This document shows, one piece after another, positions 52,552 to 60,975 of a stretch of DNA of 64,000 nt. Location: positions 1-64,000 of the forward strand of contig CAKTZI010000011.1 in NCBI GenBank assembly GCA_934635385.1. Reading direction: 5' to 3'. This DNA is from an uncultured Kiritimatiellota bacterium. GTDB lineage: Bacteria; Verrucomicrobiota; Kiritimatiellia; RFP12; UBA1067. Numbering within the stretch: the first letter of the stretch is position 1; each line of letters opens with the position of its first letter. The notes below the pieces were generated by a model, which was not told the origin of the DNA, did no database searches, and saw only the letters and a program-made list of their open reading frames with translations. Both the position numbers and the translations under genes were made by a program.

Positions 52552-53138
52552 TTGTCATCCCTCCCCTGATAGCGGACCTCCGTATAGTAGACGGGCTGGC
52601 TCATCAGGGCGTCCCGCCGACGCGCAGCCCGGAACGCGAGCGAAATGGTCGCCCCCTTGCGCGTCGCCACCAGTCCGTAGAAATACTCGCTCGGCAAGGC
52701 CGACGGCCACGTGATCGACAGGCTCGGGCTGCCGTCCATCTGGGCCCCGGCAATTTCCTGAAACGCCTGCTTGGCCTTCGCCGTGCAGCCGGAATCGACA
52801 CGGTAAAGCCCGGAGGCGTCGGAGCCGACCTTCTGGACGTAATCCGCCCAGCCCTTGCCGCTTTGCGTGATGCCGTCGCAGACCTTGGAACCTTCGCCCT
52901 GCGGTTCGCTGCCGATCGACGTCCAGCCCTGCCACGTCAGGTTGGTCGCCGACAGCTTCGCGACAAGCGGCGCGAAGACCGCATCCGCATAGCCGGCGAC
53001 GGCCACGTCCTCCGTCGACTGGCGGCTTTCGCGCATGCCAAGCGAATAGAGGGACACCATCGCGAGGACGCCCGTCGCCATGATGAAGATGGCGAGGTTG
53101 ACCTCGATGAGCGTAAAGCCCTTTTTCACAGCCGTCAT
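52548..53138 (-). CDS. GspI/PilV-like pseudopilin
   Basis: 196 residues. VKKG|FTLIEVNLAIFIMATGVLAMVSLYSLGMRESR has the EVxLAI-x-ATG pattern of GspI/PilV proteins. The ATG overlaps the GspH-like stop. The C-terminus (QPVYYTEVRYQGRDDK) is beta-rich. It should be part of the pseudopilus tip. Confidence 0.82.
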   Translation of the reverse strand: MTAVKKGFTLIEVNLAIFIMATGVLAMVSLYSLGMRESRQSTEDVAVAGYADAVFAPLVAKLSATNLTWQGWTSIGSEPQGEGSKVCDGITQSGKGWADYVQKVGSDASGLYRVDSGCTAKAKQAFQEIAGAQMDGSPSLSITWPSALPSEYFYGLVATRKGATISLAFRAARRRDALMSQPVYYTEVRYQGRDDK

Positions 53139-54046
53139 ATCGTCGCATCCTCCTTGCTCGTCGCCGTGCCGGCCTTGTGGTCAGGCTTGGGGTTGCCGCC
53201 GGAATCCGGGCGGCAGAAATACACGTCGATCGATTTGTCGCTATCCGGCGAATCCGGGTCGAAATAAAGCGCCTTGACGAAGCTGACGTCGCCGACTTGG
53301 CTCGGCACGTTCCCGCTGCCGAACGTGAAGTCGTTCGGCAGAGAGACGGTCGCGAACTCGAAGCCATAGCCGTCGCCGACCGTCCACTGGGACGGTTCGT
53401 ACGCGCTCGTCCCCTTGTTGACGAACGCATAGACCCGGATGTTCAGCTCGCCCTCCCCGGACTCGGATCGCGCAAACTTGAAGTCCTGCATATCCTCCGG
53501 GCCGGAGATGGTCTGGCCGGAAGCCGTCTGGCTCGACTCGTCCGCATTGTTGGCCCACCCGCGATACGTCGTGCCGTTGACGTCGAGCATCAGCACCGCA
53601 TCGGCGACGACCGAATACTTCATGGCGCTGATCTGATTGTCGTCAAAGCGCCAGAGCTTCATGCCCTTGCCCTCCTTGGCCTCGTTCTCGTCCGTCACCA
53701 CGTCGTAGCTGTTGGCGAGGTCGGCGAACTCGTCGGCGATGAGGTCGCCCTGTGCCCTCGTCACGCGCCCCGCGCGGCGCACCGCGACCGCCTCGCCGAC
53801 GACGATGGCGTTCTCGTCATCCGTCGCCGCGCGCACGAGCCGGTTGTAGCAATAGACCACGGTCGGCGAGCGGTCGATCATCGCCCGTTCCTTTGCCGCC
53901 TGGAGGAGGGATGTCACGACCGCCGTCGCGCCGCGCTCCGACATGCCGCGCTGCAGCGCGTTATAGCCGCTGACCGCCGCGACGCCGAGGAACGACATGA
54001 TCCCCACGACGACCATCAGCTCCATCAATGTGAACGCTTTTCTCAT
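53135..54046 (-). CDS. GspH/FimT-like pseudopilin
   Basis: 303 residues. MRKAFTLMELMVVVGIMSFLGVAAVSGYN carries Ala at -1 and Glu at +5. The pattern GATAVVTSLLQAAKERAMIDRSPTVVYCYNRL is that of the GspH/FimT helix and first strand. It is longer than classical GspH (about 150-170 residues). It starts 3 nt after the previous stop and overlaps the GspI-like gene. Confidence 0.82.
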   Translation of the reverse strand: MRKAFTLMELMVVVGIMSFLGVAAVSGYNALQRGMSERGATAVVTSLLQAAKERAMIDRSPTVVYCYNRLVRAATDDENAIVVGEAVAVRRAGRVTRAQGDLIADEFADLANSYDVVTDENEAKEGKGMKLWRFDDNQISAMKYSVVADAVLMLDVNGTTYRGWANNADESSQTASGQTISGPEDMQDFKFARSESGEGELNIRVYAFVNKGTSAYEPSQWTVGDGYGFEFATVSLPNDFTFGSGNVPSQVGDVSFVKALYFDPDSPDSDKSIDVYFCRPDSGGNPKPDHKAGTATSKEDATI

Positions 54047-54049
54047 CGC

Positions 54050-54682
54050 TCATTCCCAGTCTTCGGGATACTGCCTGCCCGGATTCTGCCGCGACACGCT
54101 TACGGAATCGGTGCGCCCGTTGTAGGTGATCCAGAACCGGCAGAACTTGCCGGCCCGCGTGCCCTGATAGCCGAACGCCATGTCGTTGACCGAGAGGCGG
54201 TTCTTCGCCCCCGCGCGCGTCGCCGACGCGAAGTCCTGACCGTTGACGCAGTGCTTGTCGCCGCAGTAGGAGTCGTACGTCTTGTCGTCGTGGTTGTCGT
54301 AGCATCCCTCGTTGTTGTTCTTCACCTTGTTCGCCTCCGCGACGAACAGCGCCTGCGCGTCCACGAGCTGCATCGTCGCGCCCGAACCGACCGACTTCTT
54401 GACAATCTCGCGGAACACGCTGTCGGCTTCGCTGGCCGTCAGCGTGACCGTCTCCTTCTCGCCCATGTTCTGCGCATGGGCCTCGATCGCCGACGGCCAT
54501 TCGCCCTTCTGCGCATAGTAGGACGAAATCGCCTGGCTGAGGACGCTGGCCATCGCGGACGCGCGCTTGGCGCGCCCGTTGCGGATGGAGCCGACCGTCG
54601 CCGTCGAGACAATGCCCAGCAGGATGCCGATGATGGCCACGACGACCAGCAGCTCGACAATCGTAAAACCCTTCTTCATCAT
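54050..54682 (-). CDS. Type II secretion-type pseudopilin
   Basis: 210 residues from the ATG at 54682 with GGAGGCGAA before it; a second ATG follows directly. MMKKG|FTIVELLVVVAIIGILLGIVSTATVGSIRN is a typical prepilin signal. Four cysteines in CYDNHDDKTYDSYCGDKHC may form disulfides. The exact subclass is unclear. Confidence 0.85.
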   Translation of the reverse strand: MMKKGFTIVELLVVVAIIGILLGIVSTATVGSIRNGRAKRASAMASVLSQAISSYYAQKGEWPSAIEAHAQNMGEKETVTLTASEADSVFREIVKKSVGSGATMQLVDAQALFVAEANKVKNNNEGCYDNHDDKTYDSYCGDKHCVNGQDFASATRAGAKNRLSVNDMAFGYQGTRAGKFCRFWITYNGRTDSVSVSRQNPGRQYPEDWE

Positions 54683-54695
54683 TTCGCCTCCCTGA

Positions 54696-55316
54696 TTATT
54701 CCTTGACCTGTTCACGGCCCCAGCTGTAGATGTCGTCCTTGCGAAGGCCAACCTTGTACTTCTCGAACTTGCCGTCATAGCCGGCGCACCAGACCGCGAC
54801 CGACCCGCGAATCGTGACGGACTCGCCCTCGACGTTCGCCGTCACGAAGCCGCGCCCGTCCGTATCGACGGCGTAGCGCAGGCGATGCGTCTTGATCGTG
54901 CCGCCGGACGGGACTTTCGTTCCCTCGCTCACGCCCTGCCCCTTCATGCGGCGAATCACGTCCTGCGCCCACGGCGAGACGACGCCGCACTGGTCAAGGG
55001 CCGTCGTCTCCTTCTTCGTGTCGTCATACGAAAGCGAAAGACCGTTGTGCTTGGCGATCGTGTAGGCGATCTTCTCGTCGATGCCGTTTTCGTTGTTGCT
55101 GCCGGTGAGAATTCGGCGTGGCCACGAACCCTCTTCCTGGTAGATCTTCTCAAGGGCGGTGGCCACGTTGTGCACGAGTTCCTGTCCTTTCGCCTTCTGC
55201 GCCTTCTTCGTCGATGACGTGAACGCCGCCAGGCTGGCGCCGATCAGCACCGCGAGAATGCCGAGAACCACCAGCATTTCAATGAGGGTAAAGCCCTTTC
55301 TCCCGTTGTTCATCAT
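54696..55316 (-). CDS. GspG-like pseudopilin
   Basis: 206 residues. MNNGRKG|FTLIEMLVVLGILAVLIGASLAAF is a prepilin signal. The following helix QKAKGQELVHNVATALEKIYQEEGSWP resembles GspG major pseudopilins. AAAGG lies upstream of the ATG, 13 nt after the previous stop. Confidence 0.85.
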   Translation of the reverse strand: MMNNGRKGFTLIEMLVVLGILAVLIGASLAAFTSSTKKAQKAKGQELVHNVATALEKIYQEEGSWPRRILTGSNNENGIDEKIAYTIAKHNGLSLSYDDTKKETTALDQCGVVSPWAQDVIRRMKGQGVSEGTKVPSGGTIKTHRLRYAVDTDGRGFVTANVEGESVTIRGSVAVWCAGYDGKFEKYKVGLRKDDIYSWGREQVKE

Positions 55317-55329
55317 TCTTCTGCCTTTC

Positions 55330-56520
55330 TCAATGGCTCATCTTGACGATGTCGTCGCCTTTCCATTCCATCACCGTCGCCTGGTCGGCGGTGTTGAGCT
55401 TGCGGATTTCCTCGTCCGACACCCACTGGGGGAAGGACTTTCCGTTCTTGCCCGCGCTCCAGAGGATGTAGCTCTGATGCGGCGGCGGCGAATAGTAGTA
55501 GAACTCGTTTCCCCAGCCGTCCACGACCGTCAGGTCATCCAGGACGTACTGGTCGCCGCTGTTGCTGTCCTTGCCGCCCTGCGACTCGGTCGAATACAGC
55601 ACCGGATGCGGATTGTTGGCCGAGATGTTCGAGAATGCCTCGTCAGAATCCTGCAGCTGGACGCCATAGATCTCAAGGGGATACTGCATGCGAAGCGTCC
55701 GTTCGAGATTCGGCAGCCAACGCGCGCAGACGGCCTGCGACGACAGGGCGGCGATCTTCCACTTGTAGCGGCGCACGTCTTCGTTCACATCACTCCATTC
55801 CTCATACTGCACGCCGTCTTCGAAACGGCAGGGCAGTCGGTTGTTGGCCGTCCACGACTTCTGGTTCTGGTAGAGCGTGTCCATGTTCGACCCGCCGCCC
55901 AGCATGATGAGGTAGCGCGGCAGCAGATAGCTGAGGACGCCGAACTTGAAGATCTGCACGTCCGTCCAGTCTTCGTCGTCTCGCTTCGACGACAGCATGC
56001 CCTCGTCCGTAATCGCGCGAAAGCCCTTGGCCAACACCGGATTGTTCTTGAACTCCTTGTCTTTCGGATCGTCCGACTGCGACCGCTTGATCAGCATGTC
56101 CGAAACCTTCTTGATATAGTCCGCAATGCCCGGCTTCGTAAACGGGTAGGCCATGCCGATTGGCTGTGACTTGCAGGCCGCCTCCACCCGTTCCCAGCTG
56201 ATTTCCGTCGCCCGCGACGCGCTGCCCGCCGACGCACTGTCGCCCTTCAGGCCCGGATTTTTCTTGCCGACCTGCTGGATGCCATGCCCATCGACGTCGA
56301 CCATGTAGTCGCGGCTGCCGTGAAGGCGAACGGGCGGATAGCACCCGTAGGCCGCGTAGTAGCCGGAGAGGCAGTTTTCCAGTCGCTGCATACGGTTGAC
56401 AGTCTTGTTGCGCGCCGAGGAATCGCCCCCCGCTCCCGTGATGCGAAACGAAATCGTCATCAGCGTGACGATCACGACGACGACAATCAACAGTTCGACG
56501 AGTGTAAAGCCCTTTTTCAT
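55330..56520 (-). CDS. Large pseudopilin, first gene of the operon
   Basis: 396 residues. MKKG|FTLVELLIVVVVIVTLMTISFRITGAGG is a prepilin signal with Gly at -1. The soluble region (NRMQRLENCLSGYYAAYGCYPPVRLHG; DGWGNEFYYYSPPPHQSYILWSAGKNG) contains the DPWG/DGWG-like segment seen in GspG-type proteins. The promoter lies directly upstream, with the -10 only 9 nt before the ATG. Confidence 0.85.
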   Translation of the reverse strand: MKKGFTLVELLIVVVVIVTLMTISFRITGAGGDSSARNKTVNRMQRLENCLSGYYAAYGCYPPVRLHGSRDYMVDVDGHGIQQVGKKNPGLKGDSASAGSASRATEISWERVEAACKSQPIGMAYPFTKPGIADYIKKVSDMLIKRSQSDDPKDKEFKNNPVLAKGFRAITDEGMLSSKRDDEDWTDVQIFKFGVLSYLLPRYLIMLGGGSNMDTLYQNQKSWTANNRLPCRFEDGVQYEEWSDVNEDVRRYKWKIAALSSQAVCARWLPNLERTLRMQYPLEIYGVQLQDSDEAFSNISANNPHPVLYSTESQGGKDSNSGDQYVLDDLTVVDGWGNEFYYYSPPPHQSYILWSAGKNGKSFPQWVSDEEIRKLNTADQATVMEWKGDDIVKMSH

Positions 56521-56529
56521 TCTTGGAGA

Positions 56530-56559
56530 ATTATACCACATCCCCTCAGAATCCCGCAA
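56530..56559 (-). promoter_or_regulatory. Promoter of the pseudopilin operon (leaderless type)
   Basis: TTGCGG (56554-56559), 18-bp spacer ending GTGG, TATAAT (56530-56535); then 9 nt to the ATG without a ribosome site. It lies just after the mnmE stop. Confidence 0.75.
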
Positions 56560-56574
56560 GCGGTCACGTGAAAT

Positions 56575-57993
56575 TCACTTGCCGACGCAGAAGCGCGAAA
56601 AGAGGCTGTCGAGCAGGTCGGACGAGTAGGTCGCGCCGACGAGCGCGCCAAGCGATTCGGCGGCCGCACGCACCGCGTTCCCCGCCAAAACAAGGTCAAG
56701 CGGCACATTTTGCAGGAGGGGCGTGAGGTGCGCGCGCGCCGCACACAGGGCCGACAACGCCCGGTCGTCAGGGGCGTCGGACGCCCCCTCCGACGCGGCG
56801 GACGCCGCCCGCCGTTCGAGCGCGGCCACAATCGCCCGCCTGAGTTCGCCCAGCCCCTCGCCCGTCTTCGCCGAGACGTTCAGCCCTTCGCCGCGCCCCA
56901 AATCGCACTTGGGATGGATGGGGAGGAGAGTGGGAGAAGCAGTCTCGGACGTGAGTGATGTGAGGGACGCGGGGGACGTGAGAGCCGAAAGAGACGCGAG
57001 GGACGCAGTGGAGCGAACGCTCGGTTCGCCTGACAAGTCAATCACAATGTCGGCTTCGGCGATCAACTTTTCGGCACGCTTCACGCCGGCGGCTTCGAGC
57101 GCGTCCTCCGTCTCGCGCAGCCCCGCCGTGTCAACGAGCCGAATCGGCCAGCCGTCCAAGTCCAGCCACGCCTCGACCGAGTCGCGCGTCGTGCCCGGCA
57201 CATCGCTCACGAGCGCGCGGTTCTCCTCCAAGAGCGCATTCAGGAGCGAACTCTTGCCGGCGTTCGGCGGCCCCGCGAGAACGACCCGCGCGCCGTCGCG
57301 CAGGATGCGTCCCGCACGGACGCGCGTCGCCGCCGTGCCGAGCGCCGCGTCGAGCGCGGCGAGCGACGTGCGTAGCGACGCGAAGAAGCTGTCGGGCAGT
57401 TCGCCCTCGTCGATGTCGAGCGCGTGCTCCAGTTCGGACGACAGGTCGAGCGCGCGGTCATAGAGCGCGCGGTGCGCACGCGCGCGGCGTCCGGCCAGGC
57501 CGTCCAGCGCGGCGTCCGCCGCGCGCGCGGTCTTCGCCTGAATGAGGTCAAGAACGCTTTCCGCCTGGTCATAGTCGAGCTTGCCGTTCAGAAACGCGCG
57601 CTCGGTGAACTCGCCGCGCCGCGCGAGCCGCGCCCCGGCGGCGAAGCAGGCCTCCAGCACACGGCGCGGCGTGACCGCCCCGCCGTGGCACTGGAACTCG
57701 ACGACGTCTTCGCCCGTGTAGGAATGGGGCGCGCGAAAGGCGAGAACGACGGCGGTGTCGAGGGGGGGGAGGTTTGGGAGGTTTGGGGGTTTGGAAAGTT
57801 TGGGGGGTTGGGAGGTTGGAAACAGGGCGCAGACGCGCGCGCACGGCAAGCCACCGGACGGAGGCGCGAAGCGGCCGCGCGTCAGGCGCGTGGCGACGGC
57901 GAACGCCTCAGGCCCCGAAACGCGCACGACCGCGACCCCGGCAGGGCCGGGCGCGGTCGCAATCGCTGCGATGGTCTCATTCTGATTCAGCAT
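56575..57993 (-). CDS. mnmE: tRNA modification GTPase MnmE
   Basis: 472 residues. N-terminal TrmE domain (ETIAAIATAPGPAGVAVVRVSG; HSYTGEDVVEFQCHGG), helical domain, GTPase domain with G1 GPPNAGKSS (241-249), G2 PGTTRD, G3 DTAGLR, and C-terminal FCVGK, whose Cys is functional in the family. With MnmG it modifies U34 of certain tRNAs. Two low-complexity stretches are encoded by repeat words: residues 57-77 (PTSQPPKLSKPPNLPNLPP) in the N-terminal domain and residues 323-356 before the G4 site. G4, normally NKxD, reads PKCD here, a notable change. No strong ribosome site precedes the ATG; the gap to the antiporter gene carries CCGTG words. Confidence 0.93.
   Translation of the reverse strand: MLNQNETIAAIATAPGPAGVAVVRVSGPEAFAVATRLTRGRFAPPSGGLPCARVCALFPTSQPPKLSKPPNLPNLPPLDTAVVLAFRAPHSYTGEDVVEFQCHGGAVTPRRVLEACFAAGARLARRGEFTERAFLNGKLDYDQAESVLDLIQAKTARAADAALDGLAGRRARAHRALYDRALDLSSELEHALDIDEGELPDSFFASLRTSLAALDAALGTAATRVRAGRILRDGARVVLAGPPNAGKSSLLNALLEENRALVSDVPGTTRDSVEAWLDLDGWPIRLVDTAGLRETEDALEAAGVKRAEKLIAEADIVIDLSGEPSVRSTASLASLSALTSPASLTSLTSETASPTLLPIHPKCDLGRGEGLNVSAKTGEGLGELRRAIVAALERRAASAASEGASDAPDDRALSALCAARAHLTPLLQNVPLDLVLAGNAVRAAAESLGALVGATYSSDLLDSLFSRFCVGK
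56925..57027. repeat. GACGC/GTGAG word repeat inside mnmE
   Basis: Irregular direct repeats such as GGGACGC, GGACGTGAG and GTGAG encode a Ser/Thr/Leu/Ala-rich loop just before the G4 motif. The sequence type resembles intergenic word repeats, not the surrounding gene. Confidence 0.5.
57765..57828. repeat. GGTTTGGGAGG word repeat inside mnmE
   Basis: Repeated GGTTTGGGA / GTTTGGGGG words, preceded by a run of eight G, encode PPKLSKPPNLPNLPP in frame. The same word type (CCAAACC) occurs inside murI at 46784-46828. Confidence 0.65.
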
Positions 57994-58041
57994 CGCCGCA
58001 CGTGATTTCTCCGTGCCTCCGTGTCTCCGTGTGAGAACGCC

Positions 58042-60345
58042 CTACTTGACGCTCTTGAAGAACTTGCGCATCTCCTCCGCCGTCGTGCACTGCGCGAGCT
58101 TCTCGTAGCCGTTGTCGCCACGCAGGGCCTTCGAGATGAAGCTCATCAGCTGCAGGTACGGCGTCTGCGTCGAGTCGTTCGCGATCGTGAGGACGATGAT
58201 CGACAGCGGCGAGTTGTCGATCGTCTCGTAGTCCGGGATGCAGCCGTTCGCCGTGCCCGAATTGTCGAGAATCGCGACCGCGCCGACGATGCCCTCCACC
58301 TCGGCGCACCGGCCGTGCGGCACGGCGATGCCGTGGTCGAGGCCGGTCGGCATCGACGCCTCGCGCCGGAGAACCGCCGCCGTCGCCTCCTTGACGTCCT
58401 TCACGTGCGACGGACACGCCGCCGCGATCTCGGCGACCATCTTCTCGATCGCCTCCTTCTTCGACGCCGCCTTGAACTTCGGCAGCATCACGAAATGCTG
58501 GAGATGGCGGCCGACGTTCGTGTGGCGCGGCTTCGCGGCGGACGGCCCGTCCGCCAGCATCCGGTCGACGTCCTCGCGGCGGATGGGCTTCGCGATCTGG
58601 CGCGCGAGGTCGTTCATCTCGGAGGCGACCTCCATCCACGCCGTCATGACGATCGCCTCCTCCGCCGGCGTGCACGAGACCTTGATCACGTTCCCCGAAC
58701 GCTCGACCGACAGCTCCATGTTGTCCATCGCGATCTCCCAGATGCTGTCCTCCTTCGACAGGAGCGACGTGAAGAAGCCCTCCTCGCGGAACTCCGCGAC
58801 GAGCTTCTCCAGGACGAGCGAGGCGACTTCTGGCGTCGAGAGCTCGAAGACGACGGGACGCGAGTTGTCGTGGCTCTGCTTCGGATGCCGCACGCCCCGG
58901 CGCTTCGGCGCGAACAGCCCGACGAGCGCGGGCGGCGCGACGACCGTCGTGACGAGCGTCATCAGGATGCCGATGCCGAAGATCTCCTGCGTGAGGAAGC
59001 CGCTCGACAGGCCGAGACCCGCGATGATGAGCGCGACCTCGCCGCGCGGCACCATGCCCGCGCCGATGCGGAGGCCGCCCAGCAGGTTGAAGCCGCAGCA
59101 GAGCGACGGCAGCATGCAGCCGATCACCTTCGCCGCGACGGCGAGCGCCGTGTAGATGCCGCCGAAGATCAGCACCGGCTTCGAGCAGAGCGCCGTGACG
59201 TCGACCATCATGCCCATCGAGCAGAAGAAGACGGGCACGAGGAACGTGTAGACGGGCGTCAGCATCTCCTGGATCGGATGCTTCAGGTCGGTGCGCGAGA
59301 GCGCGAGGCCCATCACGTACGCGCCGATGATCATCGCAAGACCCATGAACTCGAAGAAGCCCGCGAGGACAAGCGCGAGGCCGAAGGCCATCGTCGCGAT
59401 GACAACGGGGCTCTTGAACGCCGCCTTCAGGAACTTCGCGATGTAGCGCGCCGCCAGGAGGCCGATCGCCGTCGCGCCGAGCCAGACGCCGAACGCCTTC
59501 AGGGCGACGAGGCCGATCGCGCCCCAGTCCATCGCGCCCGCCGCGCCGCCAGCCTTCGCCGCCGCATGGTTCGCAACGATGATGCCGTTGCCGATCGCCA
59601 GCACGATGAGACCCAGGACGTCGTCGATCACGGCGCCCGCCATGATCGTCACACCCTCCTCGGAATCCATCTGCTTCTTCTCGGAGAGGATGCGCGCCGT
59701 GATGCCAACCGACGTCGCCGTGGACATGATGCCCATGTAAAGCGGCGCCTCCTTCGTCATCGCCTCCGCAAGCGGCACACCCTTCAGGTAGGCGAAGTGC
59801 TCGAAGAACTCCGGCAGCAGGTAGACCGCGCAGAGGTCGCCGAACAGGAACGAGACGATCACGCCGCCGAGGCCGACCATGAGACCGACGAACGAGTAAC
59901 GCAGGAAGAGCTTCAGGTTCGTCTCGAGGCCCGACAGGAACAGGAGAATCACCGAGGCCAGCGTCGCGATGCCGTAGAGCGCAGGCGACGTCGCGTCGAA
60001 CATGTGGCCCGTCTCCTTCGCGATCGCGCGCAGCTCCGCGCCATGGAAAAGGCCGGACGCGAACAGACCGTCGCCGAAGCCGATGCCGCCGAGGGCCCAC
60101 GGGCCGATAACGATGCCGGCCGCGAGTTCGCCGAGAATGGACGGCAGCTTCAGGCAGGAGGCCAACGCGCCGCCCACGCGCGCCGCGAAGATGATGAGGC
60201 CGATCTGCAGGACGAGGAACATCATCTCTTCCACGCGGGGCAGGCCGAAGTTCGGATAGGGCGGGGGTCCGCCCTCATGCGCCGCAAAAACACCCGCCGC
60301 ACACATCACTGTGGCGGCCACCAAAAACATTTTCTTGTTTTTCAT
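58042..60345 (-). CDS. CPA2 cation/proton antiporter fused to PTS EIIA domain
   Basis: 767 residues. A signal-like N-terminus (MFLVAATVMCAAGVFA) precedes an antiporter of the KefB/NapA type with about 12 membrane segments (30-490): KLPSILGELAAGIVIGP, LLFLSGLETNL, TSVGITARILSEKK, AGAVIDDVLGLIVLA (the DD pair that carries protons), MVPRGEVALIIAGLG. The soluble C-terminus (about 520-767) ends in a PTS EIIA type-2 domain, with LDHGIAVPHGR giving the phosphorylatable His. Such fusions are thought to link ion exchange to sugar or nitrogen-PTS status. TATACT lies 10 nt before the ATG and no ribosome site is visible. Confidence 0.92.
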   Translation of the reverse strand: MKNKKMFLVAATVMCAAGVFAAHEGGPPPYPNFGLPRVEEMMFLVLQIGLIIFAARVGGALASCLKLPSILGELAAGIVIGPWALGGIGFGDGLFASGLFHGAELRAIAKETGHMFDATSPALYGIATLASVILLFLSGLETNLKLFLRYSFVGLMVGLGGVIVSFLFGDLCAVYLLPEFFEHFAYLKGVPLAEAMTKEAPLYMGIMSTATSVGITARILSEKKQMDSEEGVTIMAGAVIDDVLGLIVLAIGNGIIVANHAAAKAGGAAGAMDWGAIGLVALKAFGVWLGATAIGLLAARYIAKFLKAAFKSPVVIATMAFGLALVLAGFFEFMGLAMIIGAYVMGLALSRTDLKHPIQEMLTPVYTFLVPVFFCSMGMMVDVTALCSKPVLIFGGIYTALAVAAKVIGCMLPSLCCGFNLLGGLRIGAGMVPRGEVALIIAGLGLSSGFLTQEIFGIGILMTLVTTVVAPPALVGLFAPKRRGVRHPKQSHDNSRPVVFELSTPEVASLVLEKLVAEFREEGFFTSLLSKEDSIWEIAMDNMELSVERSGNVIKVSCTPAEEAIVMTAWMEVASEMNDLARQIAKPIRREDVDRMLADGPSAAKPRHTNVGRHLQHFVMLPKFKAASKKEAIEKMVAEIAAACPSHVKDVKEATAAVLRREASMPTGLDHGIAVPHGRCAEVEGIVGAVAILDNSGTANGCIPDYETIDNSPLSIIVLTIANDSTQTPYLQLMSFISKALRGDNGYEKLAQCTTAEEMRKFFKSVK

Positions 60346-60355
60346 ATGGGTGTGT

Positions 60356-60385
60356 AGTATATCACAAATCGCCGCTCGGCTGTAA
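60356..60385 (-). promoter_or_regulatory. Promoter of the antiporter gene (leaderless type)
   Basis: TTACAG (60380-60385), 18-bp spacer, TATACT (60356-60361), then 10 nt to the ATG. Confidence 0.6.
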
Positions 60386-60408
60386 TATACCCGTCACTGG
60401 ACGACTGG

Positions 60409-60888
60409 TCACTGGACAACGACTGTCCGCTGCTCATAGTGTCCGGGCTGCCAAATGCGGACGACCGTGCCGTTCGCCTGAACCTGGTCGACGTAACGGC
60501 CCTCCACCCAGAAGTTCTGAACCTGCGTGACAGGCGTGACAACCGTCGGCTGAACGACCACGGGCGTCGTGACGACGGCCGGCGTCGTCACCACCGTCGG
60601 TGTCGTGACGACCACGGGCGCAGGTTCGACAACCGCACGGGAAACCACGCCACCAACCACGCCACCGACGAATCCCGGCCAGAAGTTGCGCCCGCCACGG
60701 CCCCAGAAGCCGTCGTTCGGACGATGATGCGGGGCACCATGACGCGGAGGAGGCGGCTGACGGACACCCGGACCGCCCGGACGGCCACCTCCATGACCAC
60801 CGGGGCCCGGACCGCCTGGACGCGCCAAGCAGACGCCTGTGCAGAGAATCGCCGCAACGGCGACAACGACTGTATTCTTGATGTTCAT
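60409..60888 (-). CDS. Gly/Pro-rich secreted protein
   Basis: 159 residues from the ATG at 60888 (AAAGGAAAAG upstream). The signal peptide ends VCLA|RPGG. A Gly/Pro/His-rich segment follows (22-65), then a glycine segment that could cross a membrane (FWPGFVGGVVGGVVSRAVV), then VVTTP repeats, and a C-terminal VEGRYVDQVQANGTVVRIWQPGHYEQR motif like the short repeats of small outer-membrane or periplasmic proteins. No function can be assigned. Confidence 0.75.
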   Translation of the reverse strand: MNIKNTVVVAVAAILCTGVCLARPGGPGPGGHGGGRPGGPGVRQPPPPRHGAPHHRPNDGFWGRGGRNFWPGFVGGVVGGVVSRAVVEPAPVVVTTPTVVTTPAVVTTPVVVQPTVVTPVTQVQNFWVEGRYVDQVQANGTVVRIWQPGHYEQRTVVVQ

Positions 60889-60975
60889 CTTTCTTTTCCT
60901 TTCCTTTGTTTTTTCAGGCTGATCTGCCTGACAAGAGAGACAGGAGACCAACCTTTTGCTTTCTGACAAAAAAAA

